A stretch of DNA of 64,000 bases from Branchiostoma floridae (GCF_000003815.2 NC_049992.1:18894396-18958395); one strand, 5' to 3'. Positions 33,601 to 44,276 are shown, counted from the stretch's first letter. Notes: generated by a model from the sequence alone, not told the origin. A program made the numbers and translations.

Positions 33601-36395
33601 TCACAGTAATATAGCAAATAAATTTGAAAAATACATTGTTAGAACCAAAAATAGTGATTTTTGGCAAAACTGCCTGTCAACAAACGGTTGCCATGGCAAC
33701 AAGAAAAAATGGAAAATTTGTCAAACTTCGTAGAATTGTTACCAACAATATTTTGGGAAAACTCACTAAATTTGGTGGCTCTAGCGTAAGCCGTTCTGGC
33801 GTTATAGGACATCGAAGTTAGCGCGGGCCTCAAACCCCCCCCCCGGTCTGAATAGGGTTAAAACGGTTACCTATATACTAAGATACCTTTGTTTAATAAT
33901 ACCAAGTTTGACCGACTAGCATAGACTCTTAGCCATATTTCATCTAAGCACTACCCAAACCCTAACCTTAACCTTAACCTTAACCCTAACCCTAACCATA
34001 ACGGTTAGTGCTTAAGTTATATCTCGGGAAGTAAGCACCCGATTTTAAACCGGTTTGCACTTTACAACTCTATACCAAGATACCTTTTCAATCATACCAA
34101 GTTTGACCGAATAGAATAGACTCTTAGCCATATTGCATCTAAGCACTACCCTAACCGTAACCTTAACCCTAACCCTAGCCCTAGCGGTTAGTGCTTAAGT
34201 CATATCTCAGGAAGTAAGCTCCCGATTTTAAAACGGTTTGCACTTTACAACTCTGTACACAGACATCTTTTCAATGATACCAAGTTTGACGGACTAGAAT
34301 AGACTCTTAGCCATATTGCATCTAAGAACTACCCTAGCTAAAATAGTACTTTGACATCACATAAAATCACATAAAATCCCAAAATGGGTTTTACCCCCCT
34401 CCCCACCCAATTTTAATATGAATAAAAAAAACCCTCCGTGTAAGAATGGACTCTTTTAGATAACACCAGACTATCTGTGCCAAATTTCAGGTCATTCGGT
34501 TGTAATACCAGGGCACAGGGGTCCGACATTTACAGATTTGGTCTAAAAAGGTTAAAAAAATAGTCAATAAAATCATTTTAGGGACAGGTATGAAAAAACA
34601 TCTCGGGTTATTGGCTCACTCTATCTACCCTTTGCCAAATTTCAAGTAATTTAGTCCAGGAACGAACAAGATATCTCGCTTTGAAGATTTGACAGAAGAA
34701 AGAAAGAAGAAACATTTACGAATACAATATATTAAGGCTGGAATATCATTACGAATACCAAACCTGTGATATTGCTGAAATATGATAATCTAAATATGGA
34801 GCATCATTGTTATTTTGATCAGGTACTGATCCAACGCGCAATAAATGTAACCAGCAACTAAGAAACACTAAACCAGCCAATGCCTTAAAGACTAGTATGT
34901 TTTGTTTTGATCAGAATACATGAAACTATATGAAGCTAAAAAAGATAAACTTACGGCAACGTGCTTGTTTCGGTGCATTTGGCACGTACATCGGATTCCT
35001 GTTCAGGGCGTCTCGCATGTTTGGATCTGTGCTTGGGATATGTCCGTTTCCATGTATGCCATTGTTATCATTTTCAGGAACCACGTTGTCAGCATCATGT
35101 TCAGTTGGGTTGTATTCTGACATGAACAGCGGGTGTTGGTATGGCAGACGAAACGTAAGTCAAAACTAATTACACTAATTACAGAAACAAAATGTCAAAT
35201 GTTTCTTAATGTCCAAGAAACGAATGAATACTACTGAAATAGGTATTTGGAAAAAGAACTTCATCTTGTTTTAAATGTAAGGCAATCAAATAAATGCATG
35301 CTCAAATAAACTATGATAATTCAAATATGGAACATCATTGTTATTTTGGTCAGGTACTGATCCATCGCCGCAATATATGTAATCAGCAACTAAGAAAAAC
35401 TAAACTAGCCAATGCCTTTGATATGTTTTGTTTTGATCAGATTACATACAAATATGTATGAACCTAAAAAAGATAATTAAACTTACGGCGACGTGCTTGT
35501 TGCGGTGCGTTTGGCACGTACATCGGATTCCTGTTCAGGGCGTCTGGTATGGAGTTCGGATCTGGGCTCGGGATATGTCTGTTTTCATGTATGTCATTGT
35601 TATCATTTTCAGGAACCACGCTGTCAGCATCACGTTCAATTGAGTTGCATTCTGACATATACAAGGGGTTCGGGGATCCATTTGTGACACCGGTACCATG
35701 AGGCATAGAGTGGTCCAAATCGGCATCATTAATATTGTCCATGACATAAACGTGTTCAGGAATCTCAGCCTCAATGTCGTCTGGGGGAATAGTGTTTTTG
35801 CCATAATCATCATTGTTCGTAGTTTGAGTTGTGATTCTTGTTCCGTATATGTCATTGTCGGACGGACAGCACCCTGTTTCGTACGTCGGATTCCTGTTCA
35901 GAGCATCTCGCTTGTTTGGATCTGTACTCGGGATATGTCTGTTTTCATGTATGTCATTGTTATCCTTTTCAGGAACCACGTTGTCATCATTATGTTCAAT
36001 TGAGTTGGATTCTGACATATACAATGGGTTCGGGGATTCAACACCGGTACCATAATGCATAGAGTGGTCCGAATTGGCATCATTGTCCATGATATAGACG
36101 TGTTCAGGAATCTCAGCCTCAGTGTCGTTTGGGGGCATGGTGTTTGTGCCATAATCATCATTGCTCGTAGTTTTAGCTGTGATTGTTGTTCCGTATACGT
36201 CATTTTCAGATGGACAGCATCCTGTTTCGTACGTCGGATTCCTGACCAAGTTTGTAACAACGTCAGGTTTCAAGCTATTTTGCAGTCGGGAATCTGAACG
36301 TATTTGCGTCGAACTCAATTTTGAGTCATCGTTTGCGTCGACTTTTGGTACATCGTTTTTGGTGAGGATGTCTTCAGCCATGTTCATCCCCAGCA
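27130..36395 (-). CDS. Gene A: NPxY-rich type II membrane protein with sequon repeats and F5/8C-like domain
   Basis: Four coding exons on minus: 36395-35487 (ATG at 36381), 28697-28579, 28389-28096 and 27614-27130, plus a likely 5'UTR exon ending at 38843. Phases agree at every junction (1, 0, 1). Domain order: about 298 cytoplasmic residues with NPTY twice, NPLY twice and NPMY once; a single TM (VIITTLLVSLIIFGTG); TNGHPAENTTY-type 11-residue repeats; then an F5/8C-like domain with stop TAA at 27130. No signal peptide, so type II orientation is inferred. NPxY motifs bind PTB-domain adaptors; discoidin domains bind glycans or proteins. A 100-N gap interrupts the repeat exon. The first intron-spanning interval (28698-35486) is swollen by satellite and transposons. 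Gene B is its inverted duplicate. Confidence 0.7.
28096..28389 (-). CDS. Gene A exon: TNGHPAENTTY repeats (gapped)
   Basis: The acceptor is ttattacag and the exon begins PVLGPPYTNGHPAENTTY. Five readable 11-residue units carry NTT, NST or related sequons (two have ITT and lose the sequon). The exon runs into the gap at 28200 with 'acctacattcct'; beyond the gap 'tccag|gtaac' is the expected exon end. True repeat number unknown. Confidence 0.65.
28101..28200. other. Assembly gap (100 N) inside the repeat exon
   Basis: Sequences on both sides ('ctacattcct' and 'tccag') match the same few bases at the end of the gene B repeat exon, so the gap hides either extra repeat units or nothing at all. 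Confidence 1.
28579..28697 (-). CDS. Gene A exon: transmembrane segment
   Basis: 119-nt exon between gtattttcag and GTAAGA. It encodes CTNGSIGFAVIITTLLVSLI then IFGTGAWLFFNNNVREVQK: one strongly hydrophobic helix followed by a polar stretch. It is two codons longer than the gene B exon. Confidence 0.75.
29205..29530. repeat. Copy of the 'tggactcttcc' dispersed repeat
   Basis: Phrases 'attcccccgtgcaagaaatg', 'ccctccgtgtgaaaataagg' and 'gcagtccaaaagtacgtccg' recur in the copies at 1080-1330, 24270-24430 and 34350-34500. Noncoding, in the gene A intron. Confidence 0.6.
29540..29860 (+). repeat. Two tandem units of about 158 bp
   Basis: 'tttgatagctcttattatag' at 29552 and 'tttgatagctcttgttgttg' at 29703 begin two related units that also share 'aaatgtggatttttgaaaag' and 'ggcaaac(g/t)atggtatc'. 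They abut the telomere-like satellite. Confidence 0.6.
30690..30822 (+). repeat. Interstitial telomeric repeat (CCCTAA)n
   Basis: About 20 near-perfect CCCTAA units with two CCCCAA variants, flanked on both sides by satellite sequence. It is internal, not a chromosome end. Confidence 0.95.
31829..32591 (-). mobile_element. LINE 3' fragment nested in the TA element
   Basis: Interrupts the element between 'ttatgtcgat' and 'atcgatatttg'; copy 2 is uninterrupted there. On minus it encodes a LINE C-terminal Cys-His motif (CACGYHCESIYHHFLYCPNY) and ends 'gcaataaaaaaaaa'. TCGAT at 31824-31828 and 32592-32596 may be the target duplication. Confidence 0.75.
32362..32580 (+). mobile_element. tRNA-derived SINE nested in the LINE fragment
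   Basis: Perfect 14-bp target duplication AATAACAAGTATCG (32348-32361 and 32581-32594). A box 'TGGCGTAACTGGTAGAGC', B box 'GAGTTCGATTCCC', then 'cccttgggaaaggcacttta', a conserved SINE body phrase, and an A-rich end. Confidence 0.9.
32914..33857. mobile_element. piggyBac-type TTAA element, non-autonomous
   Basis: The ends CCCTATTCAGACCGGG and CCCGGTCTGAATAGGG are perfect 16-bp inverted repeats flanked by TTAA (32910-32913; 33858-33861). The satellite consensus (gatt-TTAA-aacgg) is the empty site. The 944-bp interior is rich in 'tgacgtca' and has no transposase. A related partial copy begins at 53229. Confidence 0.88.
34350..34500. repeat. Copy of the 'tggactctt' dispersed repeat
   Basis: 'aaccctccgtgtaagaatgg' and 'actcttttagataacaccag' match the copy at 1290-1335. 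Confidence 0.6.
34926..35123 (-). pseudogene. Partial tandem duplicate of the gene A NPxY exon
   Basis: Encodes NPTEHDADNVVPENDNNGIH and NPMYVPNAPKQARC up to a GTAAGT donor, matching the last third of exon 36395-35487. The flanking intron is duplicated too (34760-34925 resembles 35320-35480). The 5' two thirds are missing and no acceptor was found, so it is probably not used, though an alternative 3' portion is possible. Confidence 0.65.
35487..36395 (-). CDS. Gene A first coding exon: NPxY cytoplasmic region
   Basis: Acceptor ctacag at 36396; ATG at 36381 (MAEDILTKNDVPKV), chosen because gene B conserves MAED and not the upstream residues. Two tandem blocks of about 125 residues each run NPTYETGCCPS... 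EAEIPEHVY...NPLYMSE...DALNR, followed by NPMYVPNAPQQARR and donor GTAAGT in phase 1. Acidic and Asn-rich, no hydrophobic segment. Gene B has only one block. Confidence 0.75.
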
Positions 36396-37531
36396 CTGTA
36401 GTAAAAGAAAATAAGATTTTGGCGACCTCACACCTGAATAAAATACATTTTATGCAAATAACATACACACTTTTTACATGGTGATGCTCACACTTAGCAA
36501 ACTGTACACATTAGATGTATGAAGCTACCACCATATGTCGATAAATATTAGACATCCAGTTAATAATATACGCTAAATAGCAATTACTCAAGCAACTACA
36601 TGATTTGGAAAACGGTGAGATGTTTTACGCAAAACGGTCATTATCACATTTTGTCAGTTACACAAAGGAAATCCTTGTGATGGGCAGGTTTTAGACCTTA
36701 GCTATGAAATGATATGTTTAAGATATTAAACATTATAGATAGTAAACTGGTAAACCAATGTACATAAGGCAATGTCAAGTCAAGGCTGATGCAATTGAGT
36801 TAATTAGCTCCTGTTTGAATATGCTATATGTGTTGCCTCGTTACAAGTTAGTTTCTAAGATCACATGACCGGTGGGACAGTCTCAGAATCATAATCATGA
36901 TGATGCAGATTTTGCCACAAACAAAGCCATGAATGAAGACAAACATAAAATCATAAAAGCACTCAATCACAAGATCACTTTAAGTGCAAATATTTCACCG
37001 ACAGAAACAAAGCCCAACACCATTCAATATGTTCCAAGGACAATTCATGGTAGAGACTTTATATTTGGAGAAATATAGTTTGCTTGAAAACAGGTGAATA
37101 CAATGAAATATATATATGACGGTACTCATATAATTACGTTAATATCAATACTATGGTTGGATTTGTATCAAAGTCGTATAGTTATTTTAATCTGTAACTG
37201 CAATTTTTTATTTGTACAAAGAAACTCCTAAAATGTCTTGTGTACCCGTTTTTTTCGGGGGTGGGCGAAATCACTAGAGGGGAAGATGGGGGTGAGATCG
37301 CCGTGACACTGGAAACACAAACTAAAAACACAAAGTTGAACGGCCCTCTAGTGACACCGCAAACGGCCACTAAACCCTTATGTCAACCTATTTGCAACAT
37401 AAGTATCATTACCACCGAAAATACACAGTTTTTAAGCCCTACTGCAGTACCGAGGTCAGCCATCAGGTGCCATCCGGTTCATCCAAATATGCCTGCTAAA
37501 TAATATCGCGTGATATTTTTTTTATATCGTC

Positions 37532-37709
37532 ATGACGTGATAAGAGTACATTGAAGGTGTCATATTAGTTGATATTTTTGGGATTGTTATTGATTTCAGG
37601 CATTTTCTTTGAATTCTTAGATTGCAGAAACAAAGCACGGGCTGGCAATTCATGTCCAGGTTATTTTTGTAGTATTGAATGTTTTGAAGTTAATTTCCTG
37701 GCTCATTTC
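37532..37709 (+). repeat. 178-bp direct repeat, copy 1
   Basis: Begins 'atgacgtgataagagtacat' and ends 'ggctcatttc'; about 95% identical by eye to 40984-41162. Confidence 0.8.
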
Positions 37710-38311
37710 GTGATTTGTCAATACGTCAAAATGCCATTTTGATTTTTCTGGCTAAAAAGTATATATGATAGGGAATTTTAGTTGTAATTTTAAAGGCATT
37801 ACAAAACGGTGACTGACAATGATGTCTTATTCATATCAAAGTCTGACAATACTCCGGTCGCCAATGGCAACCGCCTTGACGTCAAAATGACGTCAGAAAA
37901 TAACATCACTTGTCTACCATCTTTGGATCGGCAAACAATAATATTCTGGGATAACAGGCGTAACGTTGACGATTATGATTTTTACATTGTAACTTCTAAG
38001 ACTTATACATGTAATAGATTTAAAGAGATTTTTGCAGAATTTTAACCTCTGCTCTTTCTGCATTTTCACATCTATGGTTGTCAGTTTTAAATTTAGATGA
38101 AGATATTTGCATCATTACTTTTTTTGTTCTTATTTGACGGTCTTCGGGTAGCAGACATGATTATTCGTGAGTTAAAATGAGTCTAAAACTGACGCATAGT
38201 TTCAAACCTCAGATTTTACTTTTACATCATACTCTGAATTAATGACCATAAGATAAGCTGATTAGGAGTTTCAAACTCGGGCGTCAAAAGCCCCTGCCCC
38301 TCGGTCAAAGA

Positions 38312-38500
38312 TTGACCATGGTCTGTATAATAAATGGCATAACGATAGTTAGTAATAGAAGAAATAGGAGAAGAGGACGTCCATACCTCGCGCTTAAGGA
38401 CCTTATTGCAGCAGAGACTGGTCTATATGATAAGAACCCCATTGAACTGATGAAAAATACACAATGGAAGCAAAACTATGTGAATGCTTCAACTTGTTAA
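38312..38500 (+). pseudogene. Possible LINE C-terminal fragment
   Basis: Open frame with 'RRGRPYLALKDLIAAETGL' and 'LMKNTQWKQNYV', resembling the RRGRP...DRxxWR C-terminal tail of RT-encoding retroelements. Short, no other domain. Confidence 0.3.
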
Positions 38501-38842
38501 AATCAAGTATGAATATGTATGTATGATAGTTACTTGTAGCATCACGCCTTCTGCACCTACCGCAATTTCATACAGACGGGTCGGTCACTTCGGTACTCAT
38601 ACAATATATATTATTGGACATTTATCAGTTTATAGTCCTAAAGTTTTGGGTGTTTTAGATATTAATCATAAGGTTGATTCTCTCTGAAGGTCTCCTTTTA
38701 CCCGGTATCGACTTTACTTTAAGACTATAATAAGCTGAAAAACAGCTGTATATATGTAAAATGGTCAATATGTCGATGGTACATAGGCTTGTTTCTTCTA
38801 TGCGAACTCAATAAACAAAATGGTCTGAAATTTTGTACTCAC

Positions 38843-38890
38843 CAGCTGACTTCTATTGTAGGGACTCACAGACCTCGCTTTATCAGGACT
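38843..38890 (-). promoter_or_regulatory. Gene A promoter and 5'UTR exon
   Basis: On minus, a TATA-like CTGATAAAG (about 38877-38885) is followed by a short exon ending 'gtcagctg|gtgagt' at 38843. The gene B counterpart has a canonical TATAAAG, so copy A has a weaker box. Confidence 0.5.
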
Positions 38891-39570
38891 CAATCCTCCA
38901 CGACACCACTGTGATATTTGGTTCTCGGAAAACAGAGTTCGATCCTAGTATCGGTTGATTATAATGAATTAGTCAAGACACAGGACGAACCATTTCGCAG
39001 GTGCTTAACATCAGATGCAGATGCTTTAATGCAACGTCTATTGTTGGTAAGTTGGAGGCAAAGTGAATGAAGTGCTTGTTTGAATAATATGTACCCCATT
39101 ATGACACATTTTTTATTGTTTTATAGTAGAAATTGCATCTCTGTTGCATACATTCCCTTCTTATTAAAACCATGAACTTGCCCGAGCACGTCTGTCAACA
39201 ACATGAGACAAATGAACCGTCAGGTTCCTGAATAGACATCACATACACCAACGCGTCACGTAAAGTTTCTTTGTCGCAATTGTGGGTTTATGAATTAGCT
39301 CAAATATATTGGAACATTTTTCTTAGCCGTTTCCTGATAATGTATAATTATATCAACACCTAACATTTTTGGTTGGCTTAGATAGGTACCGGTTTGACAA
39401 TATGTTATCTCCCAAGTCCCATTTTTTTTCAAAATCAGTCTGCTCGTAGAGAAAAAAACTGTGTCACTAAACTCTTGCATAAAAGCAAATGCAGCCATAC
39501 CCGAGACTCATCATGGTTTTCTTCATATATTTATATATCCTTACCTTCCAAGACGAAGTTGGTATTTTTT

Positions 39571-41488
39571 CATTGTACAATCCATATAATACACAAAACG
39601 TTTTAAAATGATGGTGTATAAACGTTAACAAAATGCTGCATATCTTTAATTAGGAATTGCAATAGAAAACTTGTTGGCCTAGCCAAAATCTAGTTTACCG
39701 GTGATCACAAGTAATGATTTGACGTGCACAGTCTGATATGTTCTAACTCAGTGACATTATATCCTAACACCAACTAAACTGCTGAACTGAACAATCTTTG
39801 ACCAAAACAGGAAAGCTTAGACCCTACATGTCCCTTCAAACTAAAAAAAAGTCATCATATTGGGAAAACATTTTTAAGGAAAAGAAGGATTTTCACAGAT
39901 TCTAAGTCACACCCAATTTGTATTCACATTTTATGCGCTCAACGCAACTCTGACGTCAGCCCTACTGCTATCTTCCTAACCATCACCCCTGGTGGAGCCA
40001 CCATCGCTGCTATAGCAAAAGAGTGCAGGGGAGACGATGCCATTAGAATTTCCCCCAGTAATTCATGCGTTCCAATGGAAGAGTTGAGGAAACAAATATG
40101 CAATTATCTGAAGAATAAAAAGTTCAAGCCAAGCAAACTTACCCTCAAGTGATAGCCTACTATGTCCAGTCTCGTGAAATTCATTTGCAAGAATTTCTAT
40201 ACGGCTAGTCTTTTGATACACCCCCCTAATTACAGTTCTGACGACGATACCACTATTTCAAGGGGGTGCGGAAACCCCATCAATGGAGAAATGTCATTTT
40301 TTACAACTAATTCAACAAGTATAGGGTCTTTCCTACCACTGCCACTCCCAAAATGCCCAGATTTCACATAAAATCCCACCAAGAAAGGCTTTTCAATGGT
40401 TTAAAGCCTTGTTTTTATTTCTCTCTCACCGTGGGCTCTAGGCGCATGTGCTAATGGTTACGTCACCCCTCAACGTTTGACAGGACGAAACAAAACTTTA
40501 GTACGTCGCAGTAACCGACGAAAATGATCATTCCCAGGAAAGGTGCCTGATTTAGTGAATTAAAAGTGATGAGCTTTGGCCAGTTCTATGTTCACTTTTA
40601 AGCACCTAGATTTCAGGGGACGTTAAATCTACATAAAAGAGTTAAACTGTTTTCAAACATGGCTAAAATAGGTTCTCATACTTATAATTAGTAGATAGAT
40701 AGATAGTTTATTGCGCAACAATTGCACCAGTGACAATGTATGGCAATGTATTAAAACAAAAGGTACAATGTAATACTACACATACGTTATATCGCAACAA
40801 TTTCAGTTACTACAATACTAGTGGAATCTACGGTAGGTAATAAAGGGAACTTTAACGTACATCAGGTTGGGTATTTCTTTGCTACTAGCGACATGATATC
40901 TGTCAAAGCTTATTTAGGAATGGTACAGTTTCCTCTTTGCATGGCGTTATAAATGTATCGACCTATGTACATAGATGGAAAGTAATGACGTGATAAGAGT
41001 ACATTGAAGGTGTCATATTAGTTGATGTTTTGGGGATTGTTATTGATTTCAGGTATTTTCTTTGGATTATTAGATTGCAGAAACAAAGCACGGGCTGGCA
41101 ATTCATGTCCAGGTTATTTTTGTAGTATTGAATGTTTTGAAGTTAATTTGTTGGCTCATTTCTGTGTGAAATTGTAGGAGACTGCCTCGGCAGACACTGA
41201 AGACAGACACAAAGAGATGCCGCGGCCTTCAGAAATGAAGTTAATGATCCTTGATTACAAGTTGATCATGTGCTCATCTCTGGCTATTTCTATTCCTATT
41301 CTTTAAGTTATCTAATAGGCATAACTGTGCTCCTGTTGTTTTTTTCCAACAGGAAGGTTATATGAATTACTTTTGTTTTGCTACATTACAGTTATTACAG
41401 ACATTGTCGGAGATTGAAAAAAGGGGTTGAATCCTGATGAGAGTAAATCATTTGACTCATGGTGTGAGAATAAATTGTGTAGAACATT
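39571..41488. other. Spacer at the inner edge of P2 left arm
   Basis: P2 similarity ends at about 39570. 40690-40980 looks like a minus-strand LINE 3' end with a (GATA)n tail ('agatagatagatagtttatt'). 40984-41162 is the second copy of the 178-bp repeat. Otherwise nothing recognised. Confidence 0.45.
40984..41162 (+). repeat. 178-bp direct repeat, copy 2
   Basis: Same orientation as 37532-37709, about 3.45 kb away, between a retroelement end and the kinase pseudogene. Confidence 0.8.
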
Positions 41489-43966
41489 TTGACTTTGAAT
41501 AAAAGAGTATCCTCCAGAAACCCCGAGCAGCTGTATGTTGATGTACAAGTGCAAGACGTGCAGGGATATCCATCTGTTTACAACGACACTTGCGAAATGC
41601 CGACTCGGAATGGCCCGGGGAAGGCAGGCGACCTGAACCTCGATATGAAAGGCACTGCCGAGTACATTGCAATGGGTATTGGAGAGGTGTCTGTTTCAAA
41701 GCAATTGTATGACAATGACAACCACAGGAATATTCCAGAACAGTTTATGTCTATAGGATACACGAATAATAGTGATTGTCTGGTGCACTTTGTATGGATG
41801 CCCTGGCATGATGCTGATGAAAGATTTATAAAGTCGATGCGGGATATCGGAATACACTGCTTAAACTGTTCTACATCAGATGGAGCATCTGTCCTCCAAA
41901 TTGAATTTATACAGAGTTATTCGGGCTTTACTTCCAGGTCACCTCGCAATTGTTATTCAGGGCCTATTCCTGAAACTGATATCTTCCGAATAGTGATGGG
42001 TTCGTTCAAACTTTCATCCATGGAAAAAAAATTTTACGTGTAAACTTCCAGAAAACATGTCTCTATTTCCATATTTGACAAGATTCATGAAGTGATACCT
42101 CTACTTTTAGCCTTTTTACTTAATTTGATCTTGAGCCAGTCGGGTGCCCGCCTAACAAGTACGGCCTGTTTTGTGACCAGAACTGCACCTGTGAGAACGG
42201 TGCCCGCTGCCATGGGCTGAACGTGGCCTGCAAGTGTCAGCCTGGATGGCAGGGTGTCGTCTGCGACATACCTCACAGTACCGTGGTCATCATCGCGACC
42301 CCTAGCGACTCGCGATGGATTTACATATCCGGCTCTGTAACGCTACACTGCAAGGTTTTCCATCTGGCTACTGACAGGATGATGTGGACATTTCCTAATA
42401 AAACGGGAGAGTGGCTGCAAGGCGCTCAGAAACATCGTGTAGGGATCTACAACATACAGTCCGAACATAACGGTACCTACACCTGTACTGTATTAACAGA
42501 AAACAAGACGGCCATTAACACAAGTTATGAGTTTCGGCCGTCGCTTGTCCTCCTGGAAAAACGGGTGAATCATGCGAAGAGGAGCCATGGTGGCAGCTGT
42601 GACCGGTGGGCCGGCTGTGTGTGTCCGCCGGGATGGACAGGAACCACGTGTCAGACCTCCTGCCCAGTTGGCACCTAAGGACAAGGTTGCAGCAGGAGGT
42701 ATCGGTGTCAGCATGACGCCACCTGCTTCCCTACCGCCGGCCGGACTGTAACTGCACGGAAGGCTGGTTCGGCAGTAACTGCAGCAGGCCCTGCCCCGCA
42801 GGTCTGTACGGATGGAAATGTCGGCAAGTTTGTGTCTATAAGAACAGCGCCACGTGTCACAACGTGGACGGGACCTGCGCCTGCTTGCCACCCTGGACTG
42901 GTAAGTTGTGTGACGTCATCGAAACGGGAAAGCGTATCATTGAAACTGAAACACACACGTTCCCGTTGTCTGTCCAGATTGCCATACCCCTGGTGCTGAC
43001 TCTGGTAGTCGCTGCACTACTCTACTGGAGCTGAGAAACATGGAAGAAGACCTGGCGCAGAGTTTGCAGCCCGGCTGGCTCCACCGGTGGGAGAGGAACG
43101 CCGACGATCTGACTCTGGGCGAACTGGTCGGGCTGGGCGCGTTCGGACAAATCAGGAGAGGATGGCTGCGCACGGCTGGCACTGACGTCACGGTGGCGGT
43201 CAAGTCCGTCCGTATAGAGGACAGGCGGTGCTATCGAGCCTTCTGTCGGGAAGTCGCCGCGCTGATAGCCGTGCACGAAAACAGTGAGGAATAAAATGGC
43301 GGACATCCAAACATCGTCAGACTTTTCGGGGTCGTCTTGATATCCACACCAAAGAGTATTCTCTTGGAATTTGCTGCCAAAGGCGAACTTTTGCTCAATG
43401 ACATTCTAAAACAACAACCTAGGCAGAACGATTCTATTGGCAGGTTTGTCCGTTATTGTGTCCAGATATCCCGTGCCCTGGAGGAGCTCCGACGTCTGCG
43501 TATCGCTCACGGTGACGTGGCCGCCCGAAACGTCCTGGTCAGTGGCAATGGCGTGGCTAAACTTGCTGACTTCGGTCTGGCCTATGACGTCTACACCGAG
43601 ACTACCTACTTGCCCTCGTCAGTCAATAACGACGTCGACGAACTCCTGCCCCTGAAGTGGATGGCTCTGGAGTCGCTGGAGTCTCGCGAGTTCACGTGCG
43701 AGAGCGACACGTGGTCTTTCGGCGTGCTGCTGTGGGAGATCGCCGCCTTCGGGGAGGAGCCCAGCTACCAGCTCCAGCGCCATCTGAGTTGTCCTAAGTT
43801 GGTGGGGCTCCTGAGGCAGGGGGTCCGTCTGGACAGGCCGCCCGGATGTCCAAAAAAGCTGTATTACGTCATGAAGTCGTGTTGACGGGAGGAGACGTCG
43901 GCAAGACCAGAGCCGGCAGAACTGGAGCAGAAGCTGACGGAATGTGGCCAAGAAATGGACAATTAA
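41489..43966 (+). pseudogene. Intronless receptor tyrosine kinase pseudogene (EGF-Ig-EGF-TM-kinase)
   Basis: Order: an unrecognised ectodomain frame (41489-42043, start lost); EGF-like CTCENGARCHG...CKCQPGWQG; an Ig-like domain (VTLHCKVF...NGTYTCTV); EGF repeats (CVCPPGWTGTTC, CNCTEGWFGSNC); TM (IAIPLVLTLVVAALLYW); then a kinase with GLGAFG, VAVK, AFCREV, HGDVAARNVLV, LADFGLA, LPLKWMALESL and DTWSFGVLLWEI. Breaks: TAA at 42676-42678, a frameshift near 42740, TGA at 43032-43034 with a frameshift, TAA at 43292-43294, and TGA at 43882-43884 where the family has CW. HRD is HGD and APE is ALE. Tie-like in EGF/Ig content, exact family uncertain. The lack of introns suggests a retrocopy. Confidence 0.8.
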
Positions 43967-44276
43967 ATCCTGCTTCTTGCTAAAGTGTAATATTTGTGTT
44001 TAATATTCAAAAACAATATTATCATTTTCCGTACTTTCGTTAGCCGTTTGGTTGTGTTAATCCATAGTTACATAAGAATGTCTATAACATTTTATGCATT
44101 TTTAGAACATTTTCTGTTCCAAAACGTTAGTAATATGATCCATATACTTTTCATGTTGGTTTGAGATATCTGCATAAGTTGTAATCACGAGGTTTGTATA
44201 TTCAGCGCTCAAGTGCCACAGATATGTATATGCTAGACGCCTTTTCTACTCATTTTTTTTTTAATATTTAAGCATA
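43967..44276. other. 3' flank of the kinase pseudogene
   Basis: A/T-rich sequence, no poly(A) remnant or gene seen. Confidence 0.5.

Larger units (their letters stand above)
29930..34340 (+). repeat. About 185-bp satellite containing interstitial telomeric (CCCTAA) blocks
   Basis: Units start 'taagcactaccctaacc' at about 29934, 30119, 30299, 30488, 30671, then, after interruptions, near 32824, 33950, 34140 and 34323. Each has a short (CCCTAA)n-like block, 'agcggttagtgcttaagtca', 'aaaacggtttgcactttaca', 'accaagtttgaccgac' and 'agccatattgcatc'. Two DNA elements (30962-32821 and 32914-33857) are inserted in it. The array lies inside the gene A intron; gene B has no such array in the equivalent 1.3-kb intron. 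Confidence 0.85.
36400..38842. other. First intron of gene A
   Basis: Similar in reverse to 52890-55320 in patches. It includes a 178-bp segment (37532-37709) repeated at 40984, a TTAA-element-like 'cgtcaaaatgacgtca' stretch near 37740-37920, and a possible LINE fragment at 38312-38500. Confidence 0.5.

Noticed and set aside
35493-36297. Several plus-strand frames opposite the gene A NPxY exon
   Set aside because: Antisense shadows; the minus frame is conserved in gene B with matching splice phases.
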